A stretch of DNA of 64,000 bases from Trichopria drosophilae (lineage: Eukaryota; Arthropoda; Insecta; Hymenoptera; Diapriidae). Below the pieces are notes generated by a model. That model searched no databases, was not told the origin of the DNA, and saw nothing but the letters and a program-made list of their open reading frames with translations. The position numbers and the translations under genes were made by a program. Every line of letters starts with the position of its first letter. The first letter of the stretch is position 1. The stretch lies in contig CM059587.1 of assembly GCA_030407085.1 (NCBI GenBank), forward strand, positions 84,085,001 to 84,149,000, in the 5' to 3' direction. Below are positions 1 through 12,400 of this stretch, piece after piece.

Positions 1-557
1 TAATTAATACTGAATTTAAACTAATATTATACGAATGTCACCTCACAACAATTAAATAAACAAAACACTCTCGGAGTCAAGTTCGGCGTACCGGCATTAC
101 TGCGAAAAAGCGCACAAAATGTTCTGCGGACGGGTAGAAAGTGAGGGAACCCGCGTTTTTGAAAAAACAGTGCCCCTTTCCGCATTGCCCGGAACTATTG
201 AGAGGGTTTACTGTACAAGAAAAACACATTTATTCATCAAATTATAAATAATATTTGAAATACTACATACGCAACAATTTCAAACACGCACATTGTGGGA
301 TAATCCACGTAAATACTCACAAAACAGTAATAAAATCTTACCACTTTTTCGATTAGAATTAGTTAATGTAGTGCAACAATTCACTGAAAAATATTCTACA
401 CACTTCCATGTTACATTTGCCGTCTTGGAGTGTATTGTATTATACATATAACAGTTACAATTTAATGAATTTTTTTCCTTTTTGGCTTGCAACAATCGAC
501 AAACCCATGATTTCGAACTAACTAAATTAAAAAATGAATTATCCAACAAGTAATAGA
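1..557. other. AT-rich non-coding DNA, no gene seen
   Basis: Nothing recognisable as a gene. The ORFs here are short, lack codon bias and match no family I know. If the villin-like gene to the right has more 5' exons, this stretch is either one of its introns or DNA beyond the window-side end of that intron. Confidence 0.5.
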
Positions 558-1526
558 TTAACCAATTAAGGACTAAAAGGACGCAAAATGTACTACAACT
601 TTGCGACTCTCACTTTGTATGAAAAAAAAGGTTTAAAAATTGTTCAAAAACCATTTCCGACGTAAAAATGATCCCTCTTTCAGATTATGAGGCCTAAATT
701 TGGTTATTGTTCACTCGAAAAAAGTTACGACACATTTTATGAAAGAAAACGCGAATTTTTTTTATAAAGAACCCATTTTTAATCACCAATATCACATGAA
801 AGCCGAGTGCAATTTGAATCGTGAGCTATCAAAATCCATGGTTACACATTGCGAAATTCAAAATGGCGCCCAAATAACATAAAAGACTGTATAAGGCCCT
901 TTGACGTTAAAAAAACGTTAAAATTTCCAATTACTTTCATAAAACTGGATAAAGGGACATTATTAGGGTTCCGTGTAACGAGTTTCAAGCGAATCCTTTG
1001 AATTTGAAAAAATATGTCAGCCATATCGGATCCGCCATTTTTAATTTTCTGAAACCATATTCGTATTCAGCACCCCTAATAATGTCCCTTTATCCAGTAT
1101 TATGAAAGTAATTGGAAATTTTAACGTTTCTTTAACGTCAAAGAGCTTTATACAGCCTTTTTTGACGCTTGGGCGCCATTTTGACATCCGCCATTTTCAA
1201 TTTTGCAATGTGTAAGCATGGATTTTGATAGCTGATGATTCGAGGACGCATTATTTTGGGGTGTCGTGGCAAATTGCACAACATTTTCATGTGATAATGG
1301 TGATTAAAAATGGTTACTTTCTAAAAAAAATCGCGTTTTATTTCATAAAATGTGTCGTAACTTTTTTTGAGTACACAATAAGTAAATTTTGACTTCGGAA
1401 TCTGAAAGAGAAGTCGATTTTACGTGAGAAATGGTTTTTGAAAAATTTGGAAACTATTTTTTTCATACAAAGTGAGAGCCACAAAGTTGTGGTACATTTT
1501 GCGTCCACTTGGTCCTTAATGGGTTA
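558..1526. repeat. Foldback element 1 (long inverted repeat)
   Basis: The two ends are near-perfect reverse complements. The left starts TTAACCAATTAAGGACTAAA (558) and the right ends with the complement at 1526. The complementarity runs inward for roughly 450 bp per arm, leaving a short centre near 1020-1050. The arms contain the motif CCGCCATTTT followed by AATTTT, which recurs in the foldback elements at 14977-16616 and 58840-59957. There is no coding capacity. It is probably a non-autonomous foldback transposon; a transcript through it would fold into a long hairpin. Confidence 0.75.
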
Positions 1527-1923
1527 AGGTGATACAATAAGAATGCTATGAATAATGACAATAATAATAGTATTATGTTTACATTCAACGTGATTAATAT
1601 GTAAATACAATACTCCCCGATTTCCCCCAACTTCTGATATTATTTTGTACTCGATGAAAAGTGCTAAATCCCATACATAATCTCAACCTCATAAGCATCG
1701 CAAGATATATGAATTTTTATGATTTTATCGAAAATTTTAGATTCTCTCGCAAATGCATGAAAATAACATTTTTTAAAAATTCCAAGATATATATTTTGTC
1801 TGAAAAAGTCTAAATTTTTCGAAAAAAAGTGAATTATTTCATTTAAGAAAGTATTTCAAGGTCAAAACACACTTTTTGTGTTTTGCAACGAGATTTGATC
1901 CTGTTACCTAAAATTTGTCGACT

Positions 1924-2332
1924 GTTTTATTTTTTCAATTCAAAATATTGTTCTTTTTCTAATATAAACAAAAATACTAATAATACCCCCTCCCTTAACT
2001 TCCTAGCAAACGAAAATTCATTGACGATCCATTTAAATTCATTCACTGCGTCACTTCTGAATTCGTTTTCTTAACTTCTGCAATGAATTTCAATGAGAAT
2101 ATGTGTTTCAATGATTTTGAATGGTTAATAGCTCATAAAAAGTTGTTCGATTTAATGATCTTGAATGGGAAAATAGTGGAATGAAGAAATGAATTCGTTG
2201 AATAAATTTCAATTGAAAAGTGCGAATTGCAAACCATTTGCAAGTTGAACGCTTTTTTTATTTTTTTAAATTCAAAATATTGTTCTTTTTCTAACATAAA
2301 CAAAAATAATAATAATACCCCCTCCTTTAATT
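1924..2332. repeat. Direct repeat pair flanking an inverted repeat fragment
   Basis: About 75 bp containing TTCAAAATATTGTTCTTTTT and a CCCCCTCC tail occurs at 1924-1998 and again at 2254-2332. Between the copies, 2003-2250 starts AGCAAACGAAAATTCATTGA and matches, in inverted orientation, the right part (about 4140-4434) of the element at 2860-4434. This looks like a partial copy of that element inserted into, or duplicated with, an older repeat. Confidence 0.6.
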
Positions 2333-2346
2333 TTCCCCTTAAATAG

Positions 2347-2532
2347 TGATTAAACGCTCGAAAAATAATTAATTTATCAATTTTGTTGACAATACTTTAC
2401 ATTAATGTTTTTTTTTTTTTGCACCAATCGAATAAATCGTTGGCATTCAACATGTGACTAGTTGTCATTTTTAAACTCGCAAGTCATTGTCATAAAAAAT
2501 TGATAAATTAATGATTTTTCGAGCGTTTAACC
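2347..2532. repeat. Small palindromic MITE-like element
   Basis: The inverted arms are about 45 bp each. TTAAACGCTCGAAAAATAAT at about 2351 pairs with a reverse complement ending TTTTTCGAGCGTTTAA at about 2530. The loop of about 90 bp carries a poly-T tract. There is no coding potential, and size and structure fit a MITE. Target-site duplication was not resolved. Confidence 0.6.
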
Positions 2533-2859
2533 GTATAATCAAAATTATTGTTACTATGATATCAACATGTACTCCATATATTATTACTGTACCAAATTAT
2601 TCTTACTATTGTATCTTGTATGTAATTTGCTATAAGGGATAAACCCATGGCATAATAAACTCTAATCTAATCTATTCTAATCTAATCACTTTTTAAAAGG
2701 GAAACCCAGCAAACGAAAATTTAAAAAATCGGACTGTATTCGTAAACATCGACTGCGAAAACCACCGAAACTGGTCCGTCATATTGAACCCGCCATTTTG
2801 AATTTTAAAAATCTGACAAGATTTGTAATTAGCAAACGTAAAAATACTTTGGTCCATTA

Positions 2860-4434
2860 CCCAGCAAACGAAAATTCATTGAAATTCATTGAGTGATGTT
2901 TAATGAATCTCAATAGATTTGACTCGGTTTTCTTAATCGCTAAATAACAATAGAAATGTATTCAACAGAGCTGTAACCAATGATTTTCTATTGTTTTAAA
3001 ATCATTGATATCAGCACGTGCTTATTATATTATTTAAATTCATTCAATTTCATTGGCTTTCGCATTTTTTAATGATTTTGTATTACTAAAAGGTTGTACA
3101 TTTCATATATTAATTTTTCTAATTATTTATTATTACATTATGGTACATCTTGTCACAGGAAGGAAATATTATTGCTAACACTTAAATTTTAGTAATTTTC
3201 TAGTACCATGGTGTTTTTCAAGGTGTATATCTAGCAGAATACCTGAAAAAGTTGGAATAATTTATATTTATTAATTGAAATCTTTTACGGTAGATTAGAC
3301 TACAATAAGTAGTAATCAAAGCTAAAAAAATGTAAATTAAAAAGTTCCGACTAATTATTGTTTAATTCGGGATTAATAAAGGCAATTCTAACCTTTGTTG
3401 ACTATCTTCTAAAAAGAATAAAAAACAATTAAAGAGAATTGGCCGAGAATTTTCTGCAATACATGATTTTTCGTTATTGGAGAAAATTTTCGGCAAATTT
3501 CTTTGATTTTTTAAAAAAATGCATACAAAATTGTTAGAATTGCCTTTATGAAACTCAAATTTTGAAAATTCAATTCAGTAATTTTTAATTTCGGTTTTTT
3601 CATTACTACTTTCTTCTAAATTGATTGAAACATTTCAAAAATTTGGATGAACATAAAACACTTTTTTTTTAAATTACGGATGGATTTGAAAAAATTTAAT
3701 TTAAAAAACAAATTTGACTTCAACACCATTGACTTCCGCGTCAAAAGTTACTCAAGAAGAAATTTCTTTGACGCATTAAAATTCGCTAAATTAATTTAAA
3801 CATTCAAAAAAAGTTTGGTGAACAGAAAAACATATTTCCGAAATAATTGCACATGGATTTTAAAAAATTCCATTTCTTTGCGAGGAAAAAATTGTTTTGG
3901 GTCCAAAAATTTTTTTACAATAATTTTTATTATACTATCTTTGAATTCCTTATCAAAAATTACTAAAGAACCAACTGTTTGGTATTTTTTGAAGGATTGT
4001 TTCATTTAAATATTTTATTTCCATTCAAAATCATTTACCTCCCAACTTGCTATTGGTAATAACCGATTTCATTGATATCAGTTATATTTTCATCTAATTT
4101 TCTTTTCGATTCAAAATCATCAAATTTGTTGTCCTGTAATAATTAACTATCCATTCAAATTCATTCGCAGCAAATATACTTATTTTTCCATTGAAATTCA
4201 TTCATCTTGCAATCGTTCTATTCACACTTTTCAATTGAAATTCATTCAATGAAATCATTTCTTCATTCCACTATTTTCCCATTCAAAATCATTAAATCGA
4301 ACAACTTTTTATGAGCTAAAATCATTGAAACACATTTTCTCATTGAAATTCATTGCAGAAGTTAAGAAAACGAATTTAGAAGTGATGCAGTCAATGAATT
4401 TCAATGAATCTTTAATGAATTTTCGTTTGCTGGG
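2860..4434. repeat. Element with CCCAGCAAACGAAAATTCA terminal inverted repeats
   Basis: It begins CCCAGCAAACGAAAATTCAT and ends with the complement, AATTTTCGTTTGCTGGG. The inner parts of both ends repeat short TTCATTGA/TCAATGAA words, so the subterminal regions are also complementary. A lone AGCAAACGAAAATT terminus lies at 2706 and a partial inverted copy at 2003-2250. No transposase ORF is visible. It is most likely a non-autonomous DNA transposon whose superfamily I cannot assign. Confidence 0.6.
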
Positions 4435-5268
4435 GTAGTACATAGTGATTCCGTGATGAATCTGGCAAAAATCTAAGAAACCAAAGTTGCTGATAAGTTT
4501 TCATTCATTCAATATGAACATTCTAAAAGTCTAATAATTATTAGGAACAAATTTTTAGTCAAATTTATGCTTTGCATGCATTATATTTTTGTTCTAGTTT
4601 TTAGTCTAAATGTAACACGACATTGCGAAAAAAAAATATATCAGAGTGCTTATTTCATTTGTCTTATAAATAAAGTCAAGTCGTTACAACTATGTTAAAA
4701 ACGAAATTCAACAATCGTCAAGAAAAAGTATACTTGTCGACTCAAAATATGTTATCTCTTAAATTTTCAAATTATACCGACTTAACTATTTTCTTTTCGT
4801 AGAAATAACATAATAAAGCTATTGTTGGTTTTGTTTTCGTATATAGAGTATGATAAACAATTTTTACAAGATTAAAATTCCTAACAAAAATGACATGCGA
4901 AAACAATTTTCAATTTAAAAATTTTAAAACTTCAAAGTTAGATTTCTCGAAAAGCCCTTCATCGATGATTTTGAATCTGCGATTTATTTTATCTGCAAAC
5001 ACACTTTCAAAATCCGCAAAAAAATTTGAAATGTTTTGACTTTTGGTTTAATTGTTTTCAAAGGTGTTTGGCTTTTTTAATATCCAGCATTGCACTGTTC
5101 TGCAGTTTCGTATTAACACATTCATATTTATGTATACAAAATGTGAGATTTTTGTAATGTAATATTAAAATTTTGTGATATTTTGACACATGTTGTAAAA
5201 TACTATTATTTATTGATGTTACCATCGTTAAAATAATAAATTAATATACACTTACCTTTTGTCACCAG
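4435..5268. other. Non-coding stretch upstream of the villin-like exon
   Basis: AT-rich sequence with no ORF of note. It ends in a usable 3' splice site (TTTTGTCACCAG at 5257-5268), so it is most simply the end of an intron of the villin-like gene. No further exon was found to the left. Confidence 0.5.
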
Positions 5269-6286
5269 CTCCAACTAAATATCTTGTTCGAGTTTACGGT
5301 TCATCCCCATACACATCGAAAGCTGTAGAACGACCAATACGAGCAAGTAGTTTAGACTCGAAAGGAGTATTCATATTATTTTCGAATTCTCCATTCGTTT
5401 GGTGCGGAAGTAGAAGTACCGGAGATGCAAGAGAAGCTTCTCGAAAGTTAGCACCTCCAACCGCTCCACTTGTCATCGAAGGGAAAGAAGATAATGAATT
5501 TTGGATGGAACTTGGAGGTAAGCTTATGTTAAATTTTCTTATTCTATTATTACTATAAATCTCACACATTTATTAAAATAGATCAAAGTAACTATGGTTC
5601 GGAAAGTGAAGATCAAGAAGAAAACATAGAGAAACATCTTTATCGATGTCGAGTCGAGTGTAAGCATTTTATTGGGGAGGAAATCCTTGGATTCACTCAA
5701 AATAGTCTTCTTCCGGAAGGAGCATGGCTACTGGATGTTGGAAATGCAATATGGATTTGGATTGGTCGATATTCCACTTCCAGGTCGTTACTAGACTATG
5801 TGGAGGATGCAAAAACATTTTTGTACACTCATCCTGCAAGTCGGGACCGAAATACTACTATTTCCATCATAAGACAAGGTAAGTAAACCTTACCTACTTG
5901 TATACCTCAAAATATTTAAACATTTTCTGTTATTAGGTTACGAACCGTCAACTTTTATTGGCCTCTTTGTAAATTGGAACCAAAACCTGTTACGGGACTA
6001 TCGCCCATTCGAAATTATGGCTGCGATATTACAAGAAAACGAAATAACTATAAATATTACATCGACAATTAAACCTGCCACTGGCTTCGACAGTTTTCCC
6101 AAATACCCGTTACGTAACTTAAGAACGGAACCGGAGAACCTCCCGATAGGTGTAGACGTCTTACGAAAAGAGATGCATTTAACCTACGATGACTTTGTGT
6201 CAGTCTTTAAGATGGAACCGATGGATTTCGAAAAACTCCCTGCATGGCGAAGGCAGAGGCTAAAGCAAGCGGAGGGTCTTTTCTAA
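5269..6286 (+). CDS. qua: Villin/quail-like actin-binding protein, last three coding exons (5' end missing)
   Basis: The exons are 5269-5517, 5582-5878 and 5937-6286 (stop TAA). All have GT donors and AG acceptors and the phases join. Exon 1 reads as the end of a gelsolin-like repeat (FVWCGSRSTGDARE, then FWMELGG), matching villin G5. Exons 2-3 give a G6 repeat (LLDVGNAIWIWIGRYS, then YEPSTFIGLFVNWN). The last 60 residues are a villin headpiece: YPLRNLR near its start, LPIGVDVLRKEMHL, and a C-terminal LPAWRRQRLKQAEGLF, the actin-binding helix ending in GLF. The family bundles, severs or caps F-actin in cytoplasm; Drosophila quail bundles actin in nurse cells. Earlier exons (G1-G4) must lie left of the window or beyond the repeat-filled DNA. 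A supervillin assignment is less likely because the headpiece ends in GLF. Polyadenylation signal AATAAA lies at 6338-6343. The quail symbol is a family-level guess. Confidence 0.85.
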
Positions 6287-6337
6287 ATTGTAATCTACCG
6301 TGTAGAATAACTTTATTATTAAGAAATTTATGTAACA

Positions 6338-6383
6338 AATAAAAATTTGAATCGTAGATAATTGAAAAAAAGTGAACTTTATT
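6338..6383. terminator. Back-to-back polyadenylation signals of convergent genes
   Basis: AATAAA on the plus strand at 6338-6343 serves the villin-like gene. On the minus strand AATAAA (TTTATT on plus, 6378-6383) serves the proteasome gene. With cleavage normally 10-30 nt downstream, the two mRNA 3' ends should overlap or nearly so. Confidence 0.7.
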
Positions 6384-6434
6384 TACTGTTATGTTTACAA
6401 CACCGAAATGGAATATAAAAATAGCAGAACAGAC

Positions 6435-9400
6435 TTAAGATGACGTGTCCATTGATTCAGTTTCTATTTTCCTAACAACTTCCTCTTCAATGATAATGGG
6501 TCTAATAGTTTTGCCAAGTACGGCTGTGGTGCCACGTCTGAAACGGTATGACGATTGCTTCTGTCCTTTCACGTTGGCCACGTCATATGGTCTGAGATAA
6601 TCGACAGATCCTTTCTTGATGATGCACAAATCGACGTTTGATCCTGATCCAAGATCGTTAAAAACACCAGCACGAATGGCGTCAGCTACCAATTCTTTGC
6701 CTTCCTCTTCCTAAAGTTAAATATTTCATTTACGAGACATTTTATGAATAAATATCAATTTGTTTTTCCATTCACTACATTTATTCTTACCGTCATGTTT
6801 GGTTGCCATCTACTTTCGAAAACAGCCATTGCAGCTAAAGAACCTGATCCCATGGTCGTGTACATTAACCGATCAGTCGATCCATGAGGATAAATGCAAT
6901 AGATGTGTGGACCCTGCAAATCAACACCTCCCAGAACTAAGGCAGCACCGATGTGGCCTTGGTGACGGAATAAAAGCTGCTTAAGCATCTTGTTCGCAGT
7001 TACAACCGGAACTATACGATTTGTATTTAAACGGTGCAATTCCAGTTGGCTAGATATTAGTTTAGTTGTCATTTCGGTATCAGCTGCGGTACCGGCTCCA
7101 CAACAACTATGAAATAAATGTCGTTTCTTTATATTTGTTTTCATCAGTAAGCATTATATGCCTTATTATTAACAGCAATAGCCTGTATTCTATAGGAGTT
7201 TCCGTTTAGAATGACTATGTCAAGAAAATTTGTTGATATTACACTAAACTTTATCATTTGTTTACCAATAAATTATTTGAATTGTTATCGAGTTGCATAA
7301 AAGAAATTGAAATATTATAATGGAATAACGCTGAGACATGTACAAAACTAATTTGTACTATTTGACGATTGTATAATAAAGACATTATTATTGTTTTGGA
7401 ATTATAATTAGAGTATTTTACCCAGTAATCGAAAAAAGATTGAAAAGTATTAAAAAGGGATCAATTGGGATTAAAATGAGACTACTTTTAATTCATTTTG
7501 TTCAAAAAAGGGATTAGAGTGGTTTTTGAATTCTAGTAAATTCCAAAGTAGGTATATAAATTGAAATTATTGAATCCCTGTGAGTCCTCCTCGAATAATC
7601 GTGAAAATCAATCCTCTGAATGCCATAACTGGGATTGAAAAACGTATGTTTCAATCCCTGTGAATTCCACATCTGTCAGTATCGTTTAAATACCATTTCT
7701 GGAATTGCAAATTCCTTTCTTGGATCCCCTTGAATACCATTTATTACCAATATTTGAAAGAATCCCATTTAATACAAGATATGGGATTTAAGATTATATT
7801 CTTTGAATACCATCGAATACTATCGATTACCAATATCCCAGTAAATGAAAAAAGATTGAAAGGTATTAGAAGGGGATTAATGGAGATTAAAATTTGATTG
7901 TTTTTATCTCATTTTGTTCAAAAAAGGTATTGGAATGATTTTTAATCCCAATAAAACCCCAATTATGAAAAGAATTTTGACTTATTATTATAAATAAATA
8001 AATAAATAAATAAATAACATGACATAAATCAAACGCAATTTTTCAATACGTAAATATACAGAAATTGTAAAGCAATGTACAAGTAGGGTCTGTAACAGAA
8101 ACGCAGCAGATTTGACATGCATTTAGGAGAATCTTTGGTTATCTGTTAATAATCGGTGGCCGTAACCATTCGACCACACTCGCTGTTGTAAAGTTATGAG
8201 AAACTAACGAATAGTTGAAACGTGAAGTAATTATGCATTGTGTAAATAAAAATAATGTCTTAAATTTATTACTATTCTCTACATTTATGTAATAATTTAC
8301 TTATCGACTTTTGAGAAGAATGAATGGATATAGATAATACATATTTTTGTTGATAAAATAAATATTGTTAGTTTTTGCTATCGCACTGCAACCTACTAGT
8401 GGCTTTTTTTAACAACAGTCGCCTCTTCACAAATTAGAAAAATGTCTCATACTTTTATTTATATTATTTAATATTTTGAGTTTGCAATATCTTTTTGAAG
8501 TTCAAGTGCAGGATAAAATTCACGATAATAATATTTCTCGTTTACGTCAACATATTATCAAACATTCTTAAAATTAAACTTAAATGTTGATTTATGTAAG
8601 TTAATTCGAAATATAAAAAAACATAAATATTGTGTAGTTTCATTAAAACTGCAATACACAGAATAGAAATAATTTTCAAAAATCATTATTTTTAAAATTT
8701 TTTCTTATAATTGTTTAAAGATTATAGTTACAAATTGGTATTTCAATTATACTCACTCTATTTTGATGGTACAATGAAAGTATTAAACTGATAAAAAATA
8801 ATTTTTAAGGTATTATTATGAAATCATTGTAATTGAACTCATAAAATAATGAAAAATCATTTTTTTCAAAAACGGCCTTAACGATTTTTTTCTTTTTGGC
8901 GTGAACATGTTTGTTAGACCTCACAAAAGTGAAAACAGAAAAAAGACCACATACAGTAGGACTCTCTTATTCTAATTTTCCCCTTACTCCCACTTACTTT
9001 GCTTACGAGCTTGTGATTCGTGGACAATATTTTCCGTTGACTTTTCATGTGATAGTGGGAGAAGACTTGTGGGGGAACGATTAGAATAAGAGAGGCTGGA
9101 CAATTAGAATTAGAAAGGTCCTACTGTATGCAAGACACTTTGAGTTAAAGTATATCGAGCCCCACCGTGGGAAATGTTAAAAAATTGCCAATTGGTTACA
9201 AATAAATGAACATTCTTATTACACTTAAAAAAGTTTACCGGGACATTTGTAGGATATTTCTGTATTGATTTATTTTAGATTCATTTGGATTAAAACAGAC
9301 ATTATTTTGCTAAGTTCTTGAAATGGATTCATTAATTCTGGTAATTAACTGTTATTATTCATAGATTCAGTTGTATTAAAAAATTATCATTTCAATCTTC

Positions 9401-12400
9401 ATTTGTATTCAGATGGATACATGACTTTTGTCTTTTTTCGAGTCAATTATAAATTCGTATGTATTAATACAGCATATTTCCAATCATGATCAAGCATTAA
9501 TTTGTATTCGTATTTTTTGTAGTTCGACAACACTATTATTTATGTATTCATTTGGATTCATATTTTTGTATTAAAATATTAGTAAAGTATTTTTGAATTT
9601 GAATGTGTTCAAAAAGTTCAAATAGCGTATTTAAAACCAAAAAATGAATCCAAGTCAATACATTTCAATACAATTTCGATTGCTGGAAACCGTGAGACAT
9701 GTACAAAGTATTTTTACGGGTGAGACTGTAAATCAGCTGTTTCTGTATCTCACTTGTATTATTTAACATAAATGTGTCTCATTTGTATTATTTGTATAAT
9801 AAAGACGTTTTGGGATTAAAATTAGAGTATTTAAGGTTATAAAATTACAGACCAAGATGTGTATTATAAAACACTCCCTGCAAGAAGCAGAGAATTCATT
9901 AGAATTGAAACATGTTAAAATATCTACCAATTTTTTACGTTTTTAATCCTTTTGAATGTCATTTCTGTCCTTTGACATTCTCATTCGATTCCTATCCATT
10001 CAATTGCTGTCATTTCAAACATACTTTATTCTAAGACCATATAGTAATTTTACATTGTTAAACATGGTAATTTTAAATCGCAAGCTGTAAAATTACTACG
10101 TTTAACGATGTAAAATGACTAAGTTTAATGTAGGATATGTACTATAATGTAGGTGTTGTATACACTGTAAAAAATTTAAATGAAATTTACAATTTTGTTG
10201 TGATTTTCATGCCTAAAAATATGGTGATATTCCCACGTTAAAAGTTGTAAATTTCTACGGGAGGTTAGGAATTTCAGAACGATTTGTAAATTCCCTACAC
10301 TGAAGATGGTAAATTTACAACCCGACGCGTTTTTCCGACGCTACAAGTGGGTAAAAATCGAGCCCATTCTGTACATGGTAAATTTACAATATGAGGGGAA
10401 AAACCATTGGTGTAGTAAAATTAATTTTTACATTAAAATTCCAAATATTTTAGTTTTATTAGTTTTTAAATGTAAAACAGAGGAACATATTGTAAAATTC
10501 ATTATAAGTTGCATTTTAGTATTTTAGAGGTTTTTCGAGCTATAATCTTTTGTCGAAAGAAAACATTAAATCTAAAATCTCTTGTAAATAATAAATAATA
10601 AAAAAAAAACAATTTAATAACAAAATAATAATAACAAAACAATATACAACGCAAATAATAATAAATATAACAAATATAAATCTTAGCGCACGGCGGAAAT
10701 ACAAAATAATAAAAACTAAAAACTAAACGCAAATATAAAAAAAAACAAAGCCGGTATACACGTTACATTTGACACGTCATCAGTCCAGTACGAAACATGT
10801 TAGCACTACCAGTTGATTTCAGCGCGTCAGGTAGAGTGTCCCAGTACTGAACAGCTCTTATCCAAAATGAATTTTGGTATCGAGTCGTGCGGCAAAAAGG
10901 TATAATAAAAGAAGGAGCAGATGTTCGTGCTGACCTTCGCAAACCTGTAGCATTCACAAATCTGGAGCGTAGATATGATGGATGTAAAGTAGACAAAACT
11001 TGTTACATAAGAGTACCCAGGAAATATTTACGACGTACAGAACAGGAGAGCCATCGTGCTGATGCATAGTATGTCGAGAGATTTTGATCTCGTCGTAAGT
11101 TGTAAACAAAGCGCAAGGCACTGTTTAATATACGCTGAAGCTTAACATTTAAGTAACCAGAAAGATCGGAATATACCAAACACGCATAATAAAAATGAGG
11201 TATGATTAAAGCATTAACCAACATTAATTTGACTTTAGTACATAGCAAGTTGCCACGGTACCGAAGTCTATACAAGATGTAATGTACTCTGGAGGATATT
11301 GCAGAGATGTGTCGGTTCCAGGAAAGGTCTGATGAGATGTAGATGCCAAGATTCTTTACAATATCTAAAAATGTTATGACATTTCCATCCAGTAATAAAT
11401 CTGGCAATTTCTTCGATTTAGCTAATGACAGGCGGTGAGTTGAATCAATCATGATCACCTGCGTTTTACTGATATTTAACTTCAAGCCGAATTCTCGAGA
11501 CCAATCGCACAGAGTAGCTATTTCAGAGTTTATGTTTGCAATGGTTAGTTCTATATCATTTATGGAAGTGTGCAAATAAAATTGCACATCATCTGCAAAA
11601 ATTACAGTTGTATCTTTACAAAAATTCAGTCGAGTGAATAGCGTATTTATGACAACTATGAAGAGTATAGGTCCTAAGCTCGAACCTTGCGGAACTCCCG
11701 ATGATGTGCTGAGCGATTCACATGGTTGACCTGTACTATCAATAATGGATTGCGAGCGCCCCGTAAGGAATGAATGAATCCAACGAATTTCCAGATCTTG
11801 GAAACCAATATCGCGAAGACATTGGAGTATGGTAGCATGTGGCAGGGAGTCAAATGCTTTAGTGAAATCGAAAAGAATCAGGATCGTGATTAATCCTTTT
11901 TCGATTGCATACCGTGCATCATCCGTGACTTTGAGTAAAGCGCTTTGAGTACTATCAAACCGTCGGTATCCACATTGGCGCGGGTGAAGTAATGAATGGG
12001 ATTCTAAAAAATTAACTATTTGCTGTGTTACTAAGGTATCTAGAACTTTTGAAAGGTGTGCTGGATTTGTAACTGGACGAGTATCTGAAGGATTTATCGG
12101 ATTTGCCTTTTTATTTAGTGGAACAATGAAGACTTTTTTCCAAATCTCTGGAAATGAACCAGTAAATAGTGACATATTGAAAATGTCTGTAAGGGGGCCA
12201 CTTATTATTTCAAAACTATCTCTCAGCTGGGACAATTGAATTCCATCAGGACTACGCCCACGAGACTTTGGCAGAGCTGATTTTAAAGCTGCAAATGTAT
12301 CACCTTGTTGAATTGCGGAAAAACTGAAGGTGGGTTGAGCAGGATGTAATGATTTTCGAAGGATACCATCCAATTGCCCAAAAAATTGACATTTACAAAG

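Noticed and set aside
5294..5569. 91-codon minus-strand ORF
   Set aside because: Shadow of the villin-like G5 exon.
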